Assembly (NCBI GenBank): GCA_025353105.1
Contig: JANXRG010000086.1
Location: 1-35,602, forward strand
Direction: 5' to 3'
Length of the DNA: 35,602 nt
From: Verrucomicrobiota bacterium
Lineage (GTDB): Bacteria; Verrucomicrobiota; Verrucomicrobiia; Chthoniobacterales; SZAS-18
Shown: positions 33,494-35,602 of the stretch, piece by piece
Layout: the number at the start of each line of letters is the position of its first letter
Position numbering within the stretch: position 1 is the stretch's first letter
Program-made: the position numbers and the translations under genes
The notes under the pieces: generated by a model
Database searches by the model: none
Told to the model about the DNA's origin: nothing
Seen by the model: the letters and a program-made list of their open reading frames with translations, nothing else

Positions 33494-35518
33494 TCAAGTT
33501 TCAGGTGCAATGACGCAGCGGAAACCGATGTCGTCGTGGCGGAACTCGGGGTTGTAGCCCTGGCGCGCACCGAGCCGCAGTTGCGGACGCGCGGCGGTCA
33601 GCCAGGATCCGCCGCGGACGACCCGCCAGTTTGCGTCGGCCTTGAAACGATCGGAGCACCATTGCCAGACATTGCCACCGATGTCGTAGAGCCCGATTGC
33701 ATTCACCGGGAACGTGCCCGCGGGCGAGGTGCGCGCAAAGCCGTCGTTGTAGCCGGCGAGCGTTTCGTTGGGCGGCAGGCCGGCCTCGACTCCGGCATAG
33801 TTGCCGACGCGCGGCGGCGGCGGCCACGTCGTGCCCCACGGAAAAATATCGGTCGCTTTTTCCCCGCGCTGTTCCGGCGTGGCGGTCGTGGATTCATTGC
33901 GCAAACCCGCCAGCCGGCTCCACTCCTCGTCCGTCGGCAGCCGGTAACGCCGGCCAGCCGGCAGCGCGCCGGACTCACGTTCCACCTTCGTCAACCACGC
34001 GCAGAATGCCTCGGCGTCCGCGATGTTCACGCCGACCACGGGATGGTTGGGCTCTTGCGTAAAACCGGGATCCTTCCAAGTGCGACCGAGCTGGCGTCGC
34101 TTGCCGTCGGCCCCGACCGAATACATGCCGCCGGCCGCGTCGTATTTCGTGGCTTCGATGAACGCGTTGAAATCCGCGAGTCGCACTGGCCAGACCCCGA
34201 CGTGCAGCGTCTTGGCGTCGCTGGGAAGAGGGACGAAATTCATGCCGAGGCTGTTGGTCCAGGCCTTGCCCGGGGCGAGCGGCGCGACGGCCGCGTTGCG
34301 CGGCTGGGCGGCCCCGGAGGTCGAGGGCGAAGATGCCTGCGGTGCGGTCGCGGCAGACGTGTCGCGCATCGTGGTGATCACGGTGTCGGCTTGTTTGCCC
34401 CGCATCATCCACACGCCGACGCCGATGCCAGCGGCCACGACGACGAGGGCGAGCAGCCCGAGCATCACGCCGAAACCGCCGCCTTGCCCAACCGACGCTG
34501 CGCCTGACTGCGGCGCGAGGCCGGTGCTGGCCGACCCGGGAGGGGACGCAACCGTGGATCCCGATAGCGGTTTGGAAAGCGTCGTGCTTCGGCCCGGCGG
34601 GTTCGTGCCCACTTGAAGCGGGACGTTGGTGCCGGGTCGGACGGGGGTGTGCGTTCCCGGCAGAGGATGAGCAAAGCCGCCGGGACCGACCACGCCTTCG
34701 ACGCTGCGGCGAAGCGCGGCGACAAACTCGACGCCGTTTGGGTAGCCATCGCCACCGGCCGCGGCGGACGAAGTGAGGCAGCGGCGCAACATGACGTTGC
34801 CGGCTTCGTTGAGCGAAGACAGCGGCGTATATTTCGCCGCGTCCGGTTCCAGCCAGTTCCGCGCGGGACCTCCGAGCAGCTCACACGCCAGCCGGCCGAA
34901 GGCCCGCGGATCACCGCCCGTGGCCAGCGAAGGCACGGCGGTCGAGGTGGGGGCCAACATGGTTTCGTCGCCTCTCCGGGACGACGCGCCGGTCTCCGGG
35001 AAGATCTCCGCCGGAGCAAGCCGGGGGAAAAATCCGGGTTCCTCGCCGGCCACCGGCGGCGGGAGAAGAATTCGGGAAGGCTCGAGGTGGGCACCACTCA
35101 AGCCCTGTCGTTGAAGCTCCATGTCGGCCGCTGCGATGGGCTCAAGGAGGGCGAGAGTTTCACCAAGGGTCAAGGCGCCGCGCTGGCGCATGAGATCAAG
35201 GAGGGTGGCGGTGCCATTCACCCACTCGAGGGCGACGAAACCGGTCCCGTCGGCGGTGATGCCAGCGCCGGCCGGACGGAGCAGAGAAGGGCAGGCGGCG
35301 GCGGCGGCGCGCCAGGGGGCCATCGCCGCGGTGACGTTTGGCATTGAGGCGGTGGGCAGCGGTCGGATGGCCATCGGTTCGCCGCTTGTCACATCAGTTG
35401 CGCGGAAGGTGGCGGTGCTCGCCCGTTCATCGAGCCGGAAGCGCGCGTCGAGCGTGTCGCCCAGATTGAGCGGGCCGATCTCGCAGGTCGCCGCAATCGG
35501 GATGGGCTGCGACTGCAT
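33494..35518 (-). CDS. Pseudokinase / FGE-like (SUMF1) membrane fusion protein
   Basis: 674 residues from the ATG at 35518; the frame stays open to the window edge and a TTG at 35572 or a start outside is possible. The N-terminal third resembles a Ser/Thr kinase-like domain lacking catalytic residues: AIR in place of the AxK lysine, GAHLEPSRILL where HRDLKPxN is expected, no DFG. A Pro/Gly/Ser linker and one transmembrane segment (about 349-373) follow. Residues about 420-674 are a sulfatase-modifying-factor fold (NSLGMNFVPLP, RLPTDEEWSRLAG, GNVWQWCSDRF, RVVRGGSW), but the active-site Cys pair of formylglycine-generating enzyme is absent (LRLGARQGYN), so it is probably a binding, not an oxidising, module. 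Such proteins are common in PVC bacteria. Confidence 0.8.
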   Translation of the reverse strand: MQSQPIPIAATCEIGPLNLGDTLDARFRLDERASTATFRATDVTSGEPMAIRPLPTASMPNVTAAMAPWRAAAAACPSLLRPAGAGITADGTGFVALEWVNGTATLLDLMRQRGALTLGETLALLEPIAAADMELQRQGLSGAHLEPSRILLPPPVAGEEPGFFPRLAPAEIFPETGASSRRGDETMLAPTSTAVPSLATGGDPRAFGRLACELLGGPARNWLEPDAAKYTPLSSLNEAGNVMLRRCLTSSAAAGGDGYPNGVEFVAALRRSVEGVVGPGGFAHPLPGTHTPVRPGTNVPLQVGTNPPGRSTTLSKPLSGSTVASPPGSASTGLAPQSGAASVGQGGGFGVMLGLLALVVVAAGIGVGVWMMRGKQADTVITTMRDTSAATAPQASSPSTSGAAQPRNAAVAPLAPGKAWTNSLGMNFVPLPSDAKTLHVGVWPVRLADFNAFIEATKYDAAGGMYSVGADGKRRQLGRTWKDPGFTQEPNHPVVGVNIADAEAFCAWLTKVERESGALPAGRRYRLPTDEEWSRLAGLRNESTTATPEQRGEKATDIFPWGTTWPPPPRVGNYAGVEAGLPPNETLAGYNDGFARTSPAGTFPVNAIGLYDIGGNVWQWCSDRFKADANWRVVRGGSWLTAARPQLRLGARQGYNPEFRHDDIGFRCVIAPET

Positions 35519-35602
35519 CAGCGTCGCACCCGGATCCCCGCCCGCGGCCGCGGCGCCGGCCCGGTCCGTCAAGTGAGAGGCGGGAAGCTCTCGCAGGCAG
35601 GC

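Overview
This is a GC-rich, densely coded bacterial chromosome segment. The gene set suggests Verrucomicrobiota or a close PVC relative: a GyrA whose quinolone region reads [10 protein letters not shown], an SOS-type imuA-imuB-dnaE2 cassette, and a repeat-like NPKxKxE peptide inserted in unrelated proteins. The assignment is inferred from sequence character only.

Left part (1-9 kb): the 3' part of clpC, a small lipoprotein, an SRP RNA gene, then a nucleotide-sugar epimerase, an M20 peptidase and an archaeal/eukaryotic-type prolyl-tRNA synthetase on the + strand. A small accessory patch follows (6.3-7.7 kb). It holds a VapBC-type toxin-antitoxin pair with two palindromes in front of it, squeezed between a decayed C-terminal copy of an SRPBCC gene and the intact SRPBCC gene. 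A PA0069-type radical SAM gene lies beyond.

The most striking block is 8.9-15.3 kb, all on the minus strand. A perfect GAAC-N4-GTTC palindrome (LexA-box-like) precedes imuA, imuB, an unrecognised 53-codon ORF and dnaE2, the error-prone mutasome. The run continues without a visible terminator into a membrane-anchored RNase A-like toxin and its overlapping CdiI-type immunity gene. If co-transcribed, DNA damage would induce both mutagenesis and a toxin/immunity pair.

An 800-base non-coding stretch follows, then gyrA (minus), an L,D-transpeptidase lipoprotein (plus), an Fsr-like MFS exporter (minus), a YheT-type hydrolase (plus) and a small secreted protein (minus). From 22.5 to 31 kb one + strand run holds a very long ABCG-type transporter, an NRAMP-related transporter starting on its stop codon, hisB-hisH-hisA and an MFS transporter. 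The right end (31.2-35.6 kb) is a minus-strand group: a membrane pseudokinase/FGE-like protein, a DUF3365 haem-sensor-like protein and dihydroorotase (pyrC). No tRNA, rRNA, CRISPR array, intact insertion sequence or prophage was seen.
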